DNA from: Zygnema cylindricum
Taxonomy: Eukaryota; Streptophyta; Zygnematophyceae; Zygnematales; Zygnemataceae
Reading direction: 5' to 3'
NCBI GenBank assembly: GCA_037447655.1
Contig: JBBHKE010003010.1
Coordinates: forward strand, 1-18,049
DNA length: 18,049 nt
Shown here: positions 1 through 8,606 of the stretch, one piece after another
Numbering within the stretch: the stretch's first letter is position 1
Layout of the letters: each line of letters opens with the position of its first letter
Translations under genes and position numbers: made by a program
The notes under the pieces: generated by a model
The model's input: the letters and a program-made list of their open reading frames with translations, nothing else
The model's database searches: none
Told to the model about the DNA's origin: nothing

Positions 1-865
1 ATTTGACTTTCTCATTTCTTAGTCATACTTTTTACACTCTTTCACATCCTCATCATTTCTAACTCCCTCAAGTACCTCCCTTCCCTTTACTTCCCTTATA
101 CCTCCAAAAGCACATCGTTGCTTTCGTGTAATTTCTACGTACTTCTCTCTCTTCTCCATTCTACCGATGTGAAGAAGAACCAATATTTCTTCATCCTCTT
201 TCTCCTCTTCCCCTTCTTCCTCCTCTTTCACATTCCAACTTCTAAGTTCTTCCAAACAAGGACACTACTCTATATAGTGACCCGATTCTCTACAAAAGAA
301 GCAAACACCCTTTTTCAAAGCTCCCCTTTCTTTTCCTCTCCCTCTCTTTCCACCAAAGTTCCGATAAGGTTTACCTTCGTCTTTCTTCCTCTAATCACGC
401 TTCCGCTCGTCACCGTCGTTCCTCTCATCACGCTTCCGCCAATCACCACCAGCGGTAAATGCAGTTACCCTCTCACTTCCCCTACGAAGCTCCAAAGTGC
501 TTTCCCTCACAAGAATTATCCCCATGGTAAAGCTCCAGGCCCATGAGAAGCCATCCATTGCTTGCATACGATAAATGATGTTTTCGTACTCATCTGGGAG
601 TTTCATGAGTAGTGTATTGATCTTTCTCTCCTCAGATTCTACATACCCCGCACTAGCAAGCTTAACATATAACGCAACAATATCATTGCAAAACTCTATC
701 ATGTTACCGCCTTTATAAACATAGGCCTCTATTTCCTGTTTTACTAACTGCTGCCTCTAAATAGTCTCACTCTTAAAAATCTGCCTTAGTGTTTCCCATA
801 GTAGTGTTTCCCATATTCTGACTGAATCCTTGTGTAGCTTGGATTCCCTTGACTCCGCAGCAAAA
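1..865 (-). pseudogene. Copia element A: gag and protease-edge remnant
   Basis: This is the gag region of a Ty1/copia retrotransposon, read right to left, broken by stops. On the minus strand, 391-702 encodes a gag core with the motif LLMKLPDEYENI, typical of the UBN2-type copia gag. Upstream, about 700-840, the same product continues in other frames (WETLRQIFKS, then EAYVYKGGN). A CCHC zinc knuckle (CX2CX4HX4C, starting CFFCRESGH) lies at 262-303; a stop codon falls just before its last Cys. Further left (19-255) is an acidic stretch followed by KQRCAFGGI, matching KCAYGGL just before the protease of element D. The gag N-terminus and the primer-binding site are missing: gag joins directly to the LTR interior near 865. 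A 15-bp direct duplication (788-817) repeats WETL. Gag would package the element RNA in virus-like particles; this copy cannot. Confidence 0.8.
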
Positions 866-1789
866 AGAATCACTGAATTTGCTCACCTGAGCATTAAGTT
901 ATGGTTGGTCAAAGATGACCTTTATAGTTACAAGCTCTCTTAGAGAGAGAGGTACCTAAATATTACTAAGTCTCGGTCTGCCAACTCACGACTACCTACT
1001 ACTAAACCCTAGACCAATAGGAACACTATATGGTACAAGAAGGTAGAATGGGCGATGTACTTATTGTACGACCATTGTACGACAAGGTCTACAAGGTGAA
1101 ACCTGTCAAATCGGAAGCCATGGTTCCTCCTCCCATCTTCTCCGATATCAAATAATGTGGCGCCACGTGGCACCGCGTGGGGCTATCTCCGTATGCCGCT
1201 AAAAGCTCATTTCGCGTGGCGGCTATAATGCCGGCCGTCCGATCAAAACATATTTTACACGGTTCAGATTCGTGTACATGCAAGAATTACTCCTTTAGTT
1301 TAGTCTGTTGTTAATTAGTTGTTGCGTTAATGTTTATGTATTTATAAAACCCGTCACGTGTATCGTCTCGATAACGCGTTATTGGTTAAGGCATACCTCT
1401 ACAAATATATCTGTAGACCATGGTTCAAATCTGGTTAAGAGCAGTTTTTGGTTATTTGTTAGTTTGTTAAAACTCCCTTCTTGTCCATTTATAAATATCT
1501 ATTATACCCTACATATGCCATCGTTTACTCTAAGCTATAGGCTAAAGCTAACGTCTATAGAAGGATGTAGGTACCGGGATCAAATCCTAGAACCGGCACA
1601 ACCATTTGGGTACAAACTACGAATTAGCCTATCCTCTTTAGACAGCCATGGCTCTAGCTCTCTCTCTGGTCTTCACTGACTGCAACAAGTATGGGGACCG
1701 GAGAGAGTTGAGCGAGAAGCAAGTTGCCTTTGCTGACTTACTCTATTTATTTTTCCAATAGAGACCTAGAAAACACATAAATTTCAACA
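866..1789 (-). repeat. Truncated 5' LTR of copia element A
   Basis: The segment aligns in order, at moderate identity, with the LTRs of element D at 6160-7052 and 11565-12458. Shared landmarks are the block 'agcaaaaagaatc' followed by a 'gtcaaagatgacc'-like block near 865-920, the 'ccatggctcta' block at 1646-1657, and the terminal stretch ending in ACA at 1789. On the minus strand it begins TGTTGAAATT, a normal LTR start. About 165 bp at its gag-proximal end, which would hold the LTR end and primer-binding site, are deleted. It is much more diverged than the two D LTRs are from each other, so it is an older or different subfamily. It ends exactly where the RNase H of element B becomes readable, so A probably inserted into B; the matching target duplication lies outside the window. 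Confidence 0.75.
1376..1447 (+). other. tRNA-like Pol III motif inside LTR A (weak)
   Basis: An A-box-like run (gcgttattggttaaggc, 1376-1392) is followed 28 bp later by a B-box-like run (tggttcaaatc, 1421-1431) and a T5 run (1443-1447). The order and spacing resemble a tRNA-derived sequence on the strand opposite to the element. The arms do not fold well as a cloverleaf, so this is only a motif-level resemblance. A second, weaker pair lies at 1531-1548 and 1575-1587 and is positionally equivalent to motifs in the D LTRs (6764-6826, 12171-12233). Confidence 0.25.
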
Positions 1790-2249
1790 ACTCTGATTGG
1801 GCCCAAGATGAGTTGTCCTGTCGTTCTACTACAAGCTCGTGTTTTTTCTTGGGAAATTGGTTTATCTCTTCGTGTTGCAAGAAATAACCTACTACAGCTT
1901 GCTCCAATGTTGAGGCCGAATATATGGCTGCGTGCTATGCCACCAAGGAAGCCGTTTGGCTTCGAACCCTTCTCACCAATCTTCGTTTTCCTCCCTCCGG
2001 CCCCACTTTGTTCCACTCCAACTCCCAAGGCGCCCTCGTTTTGATCAAAGATGCAGTTCATCACAAGCGCACCAAGCTCATCGACATCCAATACCACTAT
2101 TCTCGGGAGCGTGTTTAGGATGGCACTCTTCAATTTATCTATGTGTAATCTACGGATCAAGTCTCTGACTTTCTCACCTAAGTTATTCATCGCCCCCATT
2201 TTGAGCAACATCATTTCTCCTCCGGCCTTCGTCCTCCACTTTCCTCATA
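1790..2249 (+). pseudogene. Copia element B: RNase H fragment
   Basis: This is the C-terminal RNase H domain of a copia pol polyprotein, from a family distinct from the other elements here. In one frame from 1792 it reads SDWAQDELS (first catalytic Asp), VEAEYMAACYATKEAVWLRT (catalytic Glu) and HHKRTKLIDIQYHYSRERV (C-terminal signature). The usual Asp of the 'HSDSQGA' motif is Asn here (HSNSQGA), so a catalytic residue is lost. In-frame stops occur near 1885, at 2116, near 2146 and near 2188; the frame ends at 2249. Everything upstream (gag, integrase, RT) is absent from the window because the LTR of element A abuts at 1789. RNase H would degrade the RNA template during reverse transcription. 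The polypurine tract and LTR follow directly, as expected for the 3' end of an element. Confidence 0.85.
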
Positions 2250-2303
2250 ATTCTTCAAATTACCCTTAATTTTTCATCTAAATACTCCTGTGTACTTTTA
2301 GCT

Positions 2304-2313
2304 GTTGGGGGGA
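2304..2313 (+). other. Polypurine tract of element B
   Basis: The sequence gttgggggga lies directly before TGTTAAGGG, a typical LTR start. It is 55 bp beyond the RNase H remnant. A G-rich purine run at this place is the plus-strand DNA primer in LTR retrotransposons. Confidence 0.65.
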
Positions 2314-2358
2314 TGTTAAGGGTAATTTCCCGTACTGTTTTTCTCTCCTGATTACGTT

Positions 2359-2547
2359 CGTCCACTTTTACATTTTTTTCCTAAGTCAACTTGACTGTAC
2401 TTCACTTTTTAGTGCGTCGTCCACTTTAGTCTCTTTTGTCCTAAGTCCACATGGTCGTACTCAACTTATTCAAAAGCGGTCTCGTCCACTTTAGTCTCTT
2501 TTGTCCTACGTGAATAAGACCGTCCTCCACTTATTCAAGTGCGGTCT
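2359..2547 (+). repeat. Three tandem ~60-65 bp repeats in LTR B
   Basis: Units start with cgtccacttt at 2359 (59 bp), 2418 (65 bp) and 2483 (65 bp). Units 2 and 3 share cgtccactttagtctctttt and end in gcggtct; unit 1 is more diverged. They lie about 150-330 bp upstream of the TATA box, where LTR enhancer repeats are often found. A role in transcription is an inference from position only. Confidence 0.8.
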
Positions 2548-2692
2548 CCTAATTGTACTTTTGGTCTTATTCTTCATTTTTCTTTTCGTTGGTCAAACTT
2601 GTCTTATAGATTTGGTCTTTTTGTAACCGCCCAAATCTACTTTGTGTTGCGTAGTATAGTACTATCCACTATAATTAGCAATTTGTCACTTT

Positions 2693-2702
2693 GTATAAAA
2701 GG
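2693..2702 (+). promoter_or_regulatory. TATA box in LTR B
   Basis: The sequence gtataaaagg is a close match to the Pol II TATA consensus and lies in the downstream part of the LTR, as expected at the U3/R boundary. Confidence 0.5.
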
Positions 2703-2927
2703 ATCTCGTTTCATAATAAAATTGTCACTCGATTACACAATTCACAAATGCTTTGACTCTTTAATCTTTAACTATGGCGTCAAATAATCCTACTCCTATA
2801 ACACCAAGATTCTTACTTTCCAGTTGGCGATTTCCATGTGAAAATAGGAAAAGTGTGTTCAACAATAGCGCTTTATGGTAGGCCTTTGGAAGGCACAAGT
2901 TGTGTCATAAGCTTTTCATGTGATCTT

Positions 2928-2932
2928 CTTAG
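2928..2932 (+). repeat. Left target-site duplication of element C
   Basis: The five bases cttag directly precede the left LTR; the partner tttag at 14924-14928 directly follows the right LTR. One mismatch fits an old insertion. Confidence 0.65.
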
Positions 2933-3185
2933 CGTTGATTTTGGAAAGCTTTCAGTCTCGGTATATTAGTAGAACAGTAAAAAGGTAGTAATTTGTAGTT
3001 TAAAGATATGCGTCATCACTTGAGTACACTACAGGTCGACGCAACTTCTATGCACACAGAGCAGCGCAGCAGCAAAGCTGGGACACAGACAAGACAACTC
3101 AGATGCGGTTTCTTTGGATATGATCCGTACGGAACAACGCAGCTGCGATTGATATGAATCAAATCAAAGGACCTCAACTTAGTGG

Positions 3186-3229
3186 GTAGCTCAGTGGTAG
3201 CTTAGTGATAGCTCAATGGTAGCTCGACA
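3186..3229 (+). repeat. 11-bp tandem repeats resembling a tRNA A box
   Basis: There are four consecutive units, gtagctcagtg, gtagcttagtg, atagctcaatg and gtagctcgaca. TAGCTCAGTGG is identical to the D-arm/A-box sequence of many tRNA genes (consensus TRGCNNAGTGG). No convincing B box follows. The same array lies at 14499-14542 in the other LTR. Confidence 0.7.
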
Positions 3230-3294
3230 GATTAGTATTAGCTTGGTAGCTTGACGTACCTTTCAGGTACACTAGTATGGCCGGTTCAACACAA

Positions 3295-3304
3295 GTATAA
3301 AACC
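3295..3304 (+). promoter_or_regulatory. TATA box of 5' LTR C
   Basis: The sequence gtataaaacc is conserved in the other LTR (gtataaaac, 14608-14616). It lies about 360 bp into the LTR and would drive the genomic RNA of element C, with transcription starting some 30 bp downstream. Confidence 0.55.
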
Positions 3305-3551
3305 TAGGACTCACAACACATTATGTATCCAGACTTCCAAGTAGTAAATTGCAAACAGTGTTTGGGAAATTTCTCAGTATTATATCGTGAGTGTTGTCAA
3401 GTCAATTGTGCTCAAACTTTGGGAGTTGTCAGTGTTTATGCTACTCTATATTCTGATAGACTTTTGTGAGGTTTGGATGCTTCTAGAAGATTTGGTGAGC
3501 ACTTCAAAAGAGCTGTTTGATAGAATTCTTGATAGCTTCTGAGAGTGTATC

Positions 3552-4500
3552 ATGTCTACTTCTACCATACTGCTGCTCCTCTACCTGCACCGGTGGTCGT
3601 AAAACAACAAGTTATGAGCCTTTCATCAAGAATTCCTATCTTTTCGGGGGAAAAGTATGTTTACTGGGCGGACATGGTGGAGACACAATTTGAGAATGTC
3701 AATCTCTTGGACATATTGGATGGTTCTCTGGATGAATCTGATCCGACATGGTCTAAGAAAAATACACAAGCTCATTCTATTCTGAAAATTTGTATATCTG
3801 AGGACTAAGCTATGTCTCGGATAAAAGTGAAAAAAGCAATTGATATCTGGAAATCTCTTAAAAATGATTATGAAAAGGTTAATGTCCAAGAAGAACTCTT
3901 ATTGGCTGGAAAAATTTGGGACTATAAATACACTGGCGGTACAATGGCTGAATATTCTAATAAGTTTCGCATCCTTGTAGATGCACATGCTTGTGTAGGT
4001 GGGGAGTTTCCTCAGTTTCAACAGGCAGCGTTGCTCAGGAGGGGTCTCTCTCGTAGTATGAAAGGAGCATCTGATATCTCAAACAGAAAGATAAAGCTAG
4101 CTGGACTTTATAGTTAGCCATCAATATTTTGCTAGAAGAAAAAGCTACATCTAATATTCTCAATGTTGAGCAGGTAGAGGCTTTTAATTCAGATTTTGAG
4201 AGGAAAGGACAGTTTCATCAGCAAAGAAATCAGTTTAATCAGTTCAGACAGTTTATTCAAGGTGGGAATAGACAATCCAACAATGCATGTTTATACTGTA
4301 GTGAGAGAGGTCATGGATACAAATTTTGTCCCGAGATTAAACAAGCTAATGATACAAGTTTATACAGGCCGGGATGGCAACAAAGTCAATTTTACAAAAA
4401 CTTCACGTGGTCTACACCTCGTGGAAATGCACTGTTTTCGGCGTCTTCATCACTCCAGAATGAGACTTTGACATTTTTGGAGGAGTATGAAACGGATCTA
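3552..4500 (+). pseudogene. gag of element C
   Basis: Gag would form the particle and bind element RNA. The natural start is ATG 3552-3554 inside the LTR, as judged from the right LTR, where the same start opens MSTSTTTASPPPAPVVAEQ. Here a one-base deletion moves the rest into another frame, which reads through the LTR end and the primer site as PAPVVVKQQVMSLSSRIPIFSGEKYVYW. A stop at 3806-3808 interrupts the core, which resumes in the same frame (AIDIWKSLKNDYEKV, about 3812-4114) and stops again at 4115. After a frameshift the C-terminal part carries a CCHC zinc knuckle (CLYCSERGHGYKFC, 4288-4329). Glutamine-rich sequence precedes the knuckle. Gag runs into the protease without a clear boundary. 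Confidence 0.85.
3610..3621 (+). other. Primer-binding site of C: initiator tRNA-Met anticodon arm
   Basis: Directly after the 5' LTR comes agttatgagcct. GTTATGAGCC is complementary, with one mismatch (A opposite C), to GGCCCAUAAC of the plant initiator tRNA-Met anticodon arm. It does not match any tRNA 3' end that I recognise. Element D has the same site without the mismatch. Internal-fragment priming of this kind is known from Drosophila copia and yeast Ty5. The site lies in the gag reading frame. Confidence 0.65.
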
Positions 4501-4930
4501 TTCGCTATGTCAGCAGCGATGGAGGGCGCGAAGGACTCTGGATGGAAAATGGATACAAGAGCGTCAGCCCATATGTGTTGGAACAAAGCCAACTTCAAAA
4601 ATCTGAAAACAACACCGGGGAAAAATTTTGGCTGGAATGGTGTTCAGACTCGTCTGTGGGGTATGCCTTTGTTAGTGATGTGGAGGCAACAACCCAAAAG
4701 AACTCTTTAGATTGTCTTGTTTAGCGCAAGACTTTAGAAATTTGTTTTCTACGTCTTTGGTAGAGAGTAAAGGCTTTGAGGTATATTTGAAAAATGGTTG
4801 ACAGGTTGTTAGCAAGAAAGGCAAAGTCGCAGTTACAGGTACAAGAGATACTAGCAAGATGTATCGAATGGATAAGGCTAACACCAATGAGAATGATGTT
4901 CTGTACTCCGGTGTTTTGCATTGAAATGAG
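4501..4930 (+). pseudogene. Protease region of element C
   Basis: This is the retropepsin-like aspartic protease that would cleave Gag-Pol. The active-site signature D-S/T-G-A appears as DTRA at 4552-4563, so the invariant Gly is Arg. It is followed by SAHMCWNKANF, equivalent to SMHICKDRHLF of element D. Past about 4620 the product continues in a second frame (GYAFVSDVEATTQKNS, to about 4700), then in a third (NLFSTSLVESKGFEVYLKNG, from about 4735). At least two frameshifts and stops near 4799 and 4922 break it. It passes directly into the GAG-pre-integrase segment at 4931. Confidence 0.8.
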
Positions 4931-5960
4931 TTGTGGTATAAAAGATTAGGCCATATAAACTATGATAGTTTGGGAAAGATGGTCCTTGCTCGAAAAATAA
5001 AAGGTGTATCAATCACAAATCAGCCGGTCAAAACATGTGATGGTTGCGCTTTGGGCAAAATCCACAGACTACCATTTCTCAAAGAGTCTGAGCATCGGTC
5101 CACAAAAATTTTACAACAAATTCATTCGGATGTATTTGGTCCTACAAAGGTTCCATCTGCCGGGGGAATGAAATATATGGTCACATACAAGTTTAGAAAA
5201 GTTTACTTCATGAAGGAGATGAGTGAAGTGTTTGGTCCTTTTTAACACTATAAAGCATATGATGAAAAACTTCATGATTTACCTATTTTGTAGCTCTGAT
5301 CAGACAATGGTGGTGAATATACATCAGAAGAATTTGAAACTTTTTTACTCGAGGAAGGCATAAGACATCTATTGACTGTTCCATATTCCCTGGAACAAAA
5401 TAGGGTGTCGGAGAGTTAAATAGAACTCTCACATAGAGCTCTAGGTCGATGCTCGCGGATAAAAATCTGGATCCGAAATTTTGGGCTGAGGCTCTAAATT
5501 GTGCGATTTATATTAAGAATAGAATAGGATCAAGATTAGTAGAATCTACTCCTTACGAGATCTGGACAGGTAACAAACCAGATATTAGCCATTTGAAAGT
5601 CTTAAGTAGTCAATGCTTTATCTTGGATACGTCTACGAACAGATGGATATTGGAACCGATGGGATTGCTAGGTATTTTGATACGATATGATGATCACTCT
5701 AAAGGTTACATAGTCTTTATATTTGAGAGGCAGAAAATAGTTGTAGCAAGGAATATCATTGTCAAAGATGAACTGGACTCCATATATTTATTTCAAATGA
5801 CAGAGGAGCAAAAGCAGCAAAAAGTACAGGAGTATGTCATCTTAGATTGCATGCAAGAAATTGTCCCGCAGGTGCAACATTCTCCGGTGGTGACTCTAGA
5901 GTCAGCCTCTCTCCGAATTCCTCATCCAGATCAGTTCTAACAAGACCATCAAAAGTCAAT

Positions 5961-5998
5961 ACACACGGATAGCAACAAGCGCAATCCGCCACACACGG
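5961..5998 (+). repeat. In-frame 30-bp duplication, first unit, split by element D
   Basis: The unit 5961-5990 (starting acacacggatagcaacaagc) is repeated at once by 5991-5998 plus 12464-12485 across the element D insertion (starting acacacgg, then atcgcaacca). It encodes two 10-residue units, HTDSNKRNPP and HTDRNQRNQR, in the linker between integrase and RT. The target duplication cacgg lies in the second unit. Confidence 0.75.
5994..5998 (+). repeat. Left target-site duplication of element D
   Basis: The five bases cacgg directly before the left LTR are identical to 12459-12463 directly after the right LTR. This fixes both ends of element D. Confidence 0.92.
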
Positions 5999-7052
5999 TG
6001 AAACTCTGAGACCTCCATAAGTCCTCAGAATCGACAACTTCTGAGAAGCCTCTAGGATAATCCTGACCCCTTTGTGTTTTAGCAAAAACAACTGCCACCC
6101 TGGCAGTCAAAAACTCTCACCACCTGCACCCCTGTGAAGGCAAGCCTCCCCTGAGTCAATAGCAAAAAGAATCTCTGATTTTGCTCCTCGAGTAGTAAGT
6201 TATGGAGGGTCAAAGTTGACCTTTTATACAGAAGCTCTTTGGGAGAGAGGGTCCTATCTCCTAATTTTTCTAAGTCCTATCTCTCTCACAAACTCTATCA
6301 ATTGATGTACGGAACCAATTAGAATACAGTTCCGTATGCAAAAGTACAGCTGTCGGTGTACTTTATGTACGAACATTGTACGACATGGCCCAAATGTCGA
6401 CACATGTCATATCCGGATTCGGTGCCATAATCTCCGGAGATTCCACGATCGAATGTAATTTCGCCACGTGTCATCCGATGTGGCGAAGGCCACAAACCGC
6501 CGAAATCTTCTTCCGGGATCTCGGCGCTAATCCCGGCCGTCTGATTAAATTCGGATTGAATCGTAGCCGTAATAAATACATGCGCGGTATTCGTTTCACT
6601 TAAGAAATAAATGCGCGGTATTGATTTCGTGCCCGTACCGTATTCCGTACATATACATTACCGGATCTATGTATCCCGTAAACAATTACAGTTGAATGAT
6701 TATTCCTACGTTTACATGTTTAAATAATTATCAAACTATATACTACGTAATGTTAGTCCTAGAGTTAACGGCTAAGGCTACCGGCTACTCACTGTCTGCC
6801 GGCCGGTAGGTACAAGTATCAATTCCTGTCGCCGGCACATTCCTTTTAAATATATAAACCCTAACTAATATAAATTTCCTGTAAACCTCTGGATAGCCTA
6901 GGTAGCCATGGCTCTAACTCCCTCTCCAATTTCTCAATGACTGCGACAAGTTTGAGAGTTGGAGAGAGAAGTTAAAGGTAGACAGCCTCGGCTTCTTTCT
7001 ATATTTCTATTAAGACTTAGAAAATACTAAAAATGTACCATTAATATCTACA
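5999..7052 (-). repeat. 3' LTR of element D
   Basis: It pairs with 11404-12458 along its whole length. On the minus strand it begins TGTAGATATTAATGG and ends GAGTTTCA. Near 6303-6335 it carries an inverted repeat (gtacggaac / gttccgtat) that is perfect in the other LTR. It also has a G-box (ccacgtg, about 6465) and A/B-box-like motifs at 6764-6778 and 6815-6826 on the plus strand. A TATA-like tract lies near 6870 (minus strand). Confidence 0.95.
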
Positions 7053-7065
7053 CTCCCCTTCTTTT
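7053..7065 (-). other. Polypurine tract of element D
   Basis: On the minus strand AAAAGAAGGGGAG lies directly before TGTAGA, the start of the 3' LTR. It is 13 purines in a row, the textbook plus-strand primer. The last pol stop codon (7066-7068) abuts it. Confidence 0.9.
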
Positions 7066-7940
7066 CTAGTCAATCTTTAATTTTAGAACGCACTTCTCCC
7101 TGCAGAAAATTAGCTTAGGGGAAGGCACAAGTTTGGTCATCATATCTGCTACCATCTCACTATCTGGTCTGTACTCTAAACTGATTATTTTGTTTTCTAC
7201 TTTCTCTCTAACAAAGCTGAGTCTGATGTCCATGTGTTTGGCTTTAAAAATAATGTTTAGGATTGGCAGAAATAGCGATTGCTACCTGATTATCACAAAT
7301 TCTTTTCTGCACACCACTTTTAAGGTGACCAAGCTCACCAAGCAAAGACTTCACCCACATCAATTCTTTTACAGCAGAGCAAGAGGCCATATACTCAGCC
7401 TCCATGGTGGACTGAGCAACAACCTTTTGCTGTTTGCTACTCCAACAGCAAGCCCCATCACCCACATATAATACATATCCAGAAGTGCATCTCCTCATCG
7501 GAGCATCACCATAACTGGCATCACTCCAAGTAGTGATGTCAGTATTCTCCCCACCCAAATGCAACCATAGATCCTTAGTTCCTATCAAATATCTAAGGAA
7601 TCTCTTAGCTGCCTCCCAATCCTTTTTAGTGGGAGCATTTAGACTTCTACTCAGCATTCCTACAGCTGCAGCTAAATCCGGCCAGGTACAATTCATAAAA
7701 TAGATTAGACTTCCCACTACTTGCCTGTAAGGAATAGTCTGCATGAACTTCTGTTCATCAAGAGATAATTCCTCGTCTAAGACTATGACTCCTTCTTCCT
7801 CACTCCCCTCACTTCCCTTCTTCAACTCCATTGGAGTTGTACAACTATTAGCTTTATCCATTTGAAATTTTTCAAGCATGTTCCCTATTGCTTCTTTTTG
7901 AGTCAGTCTTATAATTTTTCTTTTTTCGGTCTCTCTCTAC
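7066..7940 (-). pseudogene. RNase H (and RT end) of element D
   Basis: This is the C-terminal pol domain that would remove the RNA strand of the RNA/DNA hybrid. Reading right to left, it opens with the connection sequence IIRLTQKEAIGNMLEKFQMDKA and IPYRQVVGSLIYFMNCTWPDLAAAVGMLSRS. RNase H follows with WSDASYGDAPMRRCTSGYV (Asp), QSTMEAEYMASCSAVKELMW (Glu) and ICDNQVAIAISANPKH (Asp). A frameshift at a T5 run near 7250 separates the last signature, KAKHMDIRLSFVREKVENKI. That frame then runs to a stop at 7066-7068 against the polypurine tract, so the C-terminus is otherwise full length. A second frameshift near 7910, in an A-rich run, separates this segment from the RT frame. Confidence 0.92.
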
Positions 7941-8606
7941 TTAAATTCCCAAAATATGTTTTGCTTCCCCCATATCCTTCATTTCAAATCTCCCCTTAAG
8001 ATCGGTTTTCAGTTTATTTATTTTTTCCATTGATTTACTTAAAACAAGCAAATCATCAACATAAATTGCAATAAATATAAAACCTTCCTCATCTTCGAAA
8101 ACATAGATTGAGTGATCTGAGCTGATCCGAATATATCCCAGACCGGTAAGAAACTCATCAAGCTTCTTATTCCATTGTCGAGGCGCCTGTTTCAAACCAT
8201 AAAGAGATTTAATCAACCGGCATACCTTACTCTCCTCTCCTTCTTCCACAAAACCTTCGGGTTGTCGCATGAAGATCTCCTCTTCCAATTCTCCATGCAA
8301 AACGTTTGTCTTGATGTCCATCTGATGCACTTCCTTATCTTCCGCCGCTGCTAAACTAAGAAGTATGCGGACGAAGGGAAATCTGACCACCGGGGCAAAG
8401 GTTTCCTCCTAGTCAATTCCCTCCTTTTGTGTAAATCCCTTTGCCACTAATCTGGCCTTGTAGCACTCGATTGTGTAATCTGGGTTCAGTTTTAATTTGA
8501 AAACCCACTTACAACCGATTGGTTTTTGGTTAGGTGGACAATCCACCAGCTCCCAAGTATCGGCTGCCATGATTGAGGCCATCTCCTCATTGATGGCTGT
8601 CTTCCA
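7941..8606 (-). pseudogene. Reverse transcriptase of element D
   Basis: This copies element RNA into cDNA. After the stop at 8607-8609 the same frame continues WKTAINEEMASIMAADTWELVDCPPNQKPIGCKWVFKLKLN, the standard copia RT opening. It then gives YKARLVAKGFTQKEGID, a stop (8409-8411), EETFAPVVRF, VHQMDIKTNVLHGELEEEIFMRQPEGF, KSLYGLKQAPRQWNKKLDEF and IAIYVDDLLVL. The catalytic YVDD (8052-8063) is intact. The frame ends at a stop (7941-7943) after MKDMGEAKHILGI. Apart from these stops the domain is uninterrupted, so loss of function looks recent relative to element C. Confidence 0.93.

Larger units (their letters stand above)
2314..2803 (+). repeat. 3' LTR of copia element B
   Basis: The LTR begins TGTTAAGGG right after the polypurine tract. 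It holds a tandem-repeat block (2359-2547) and a TATA box (gtataaaagg, 2693-2702). The right end is not certain: I place it at ...TAACA (2803) because LTRs end in CA, but there is no second LTR to compare. If so, the LTR contains an ATG (2774) opening MASNNPTPI, which would parallel elements C and D where gag starts inside the LTR. Positions 2804-2932 between this LTR and element C hold nothing I recognise. Confidence 0.6.
2933..3609 (+). repeat. 5' LTR of element C
   Basis: It pairs with 14246-14923. It starts cgttgatttt (TG decayed to CG; the partner has TGTTGATTTT) and ends aacaaca. It contains four 11-bp tandem repeats (3186-3229), a TATA box (3295-3304) and the gag ATG at 3552-3554, so the last 58 bp of the LTR are coding. 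A one-base deletion near 3565, relative to the right LTR, shifts the gag frame in this copy. Confidence 0.92.
4931..5998 (+). pseudogene. Integrase of element C
   Basis: Integrase would insert the cDNA into the host genome. The segment 4931-5245 opens with ELWYKRLGHINYDSLGKM and the zinc-binding His/Cys pattern ending CDGCALGK, then QIHSDVFGP, with the first catalytic Asp. After a frameshift, SDNGGEYTSEEFE (about 5298-5336) holds the second catalytic Asp; the region of the catalytic Glu (VSES, near 5410) is degenerate and followed by a stop. From 5449 a frame of 163 codons gives the C-terminal part (FWAEALNCAIYIKNRI, TPYEIWTGNKPDISHLKV) and a stop at 5938. In the same frame after that stop lies the linker HTDSNKRNPP, half of a 30-bp tandem duplication. 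The element D insertion cuts the linker at 5998/5999. Confidence 0.88.

Noticed and set aside
118-546. 142-codon plus-strand open frame
   Set aside because: It is the antisense shadow of gag A: very Ser/Pro/Leu/Phe-rich because the minus strand is purine-rich, with no domain.
6376-6603. Plus-strand open frame of 75 codons in the left LTR D, with a similar 69-codon frame at 11800-12009 in the right LTR
   Set aside because: The two LTRs are the same sequence by descent, so a shared frame is expected. It is antisense to the element, has no recognisable domain, and is absent from the related LTR A.
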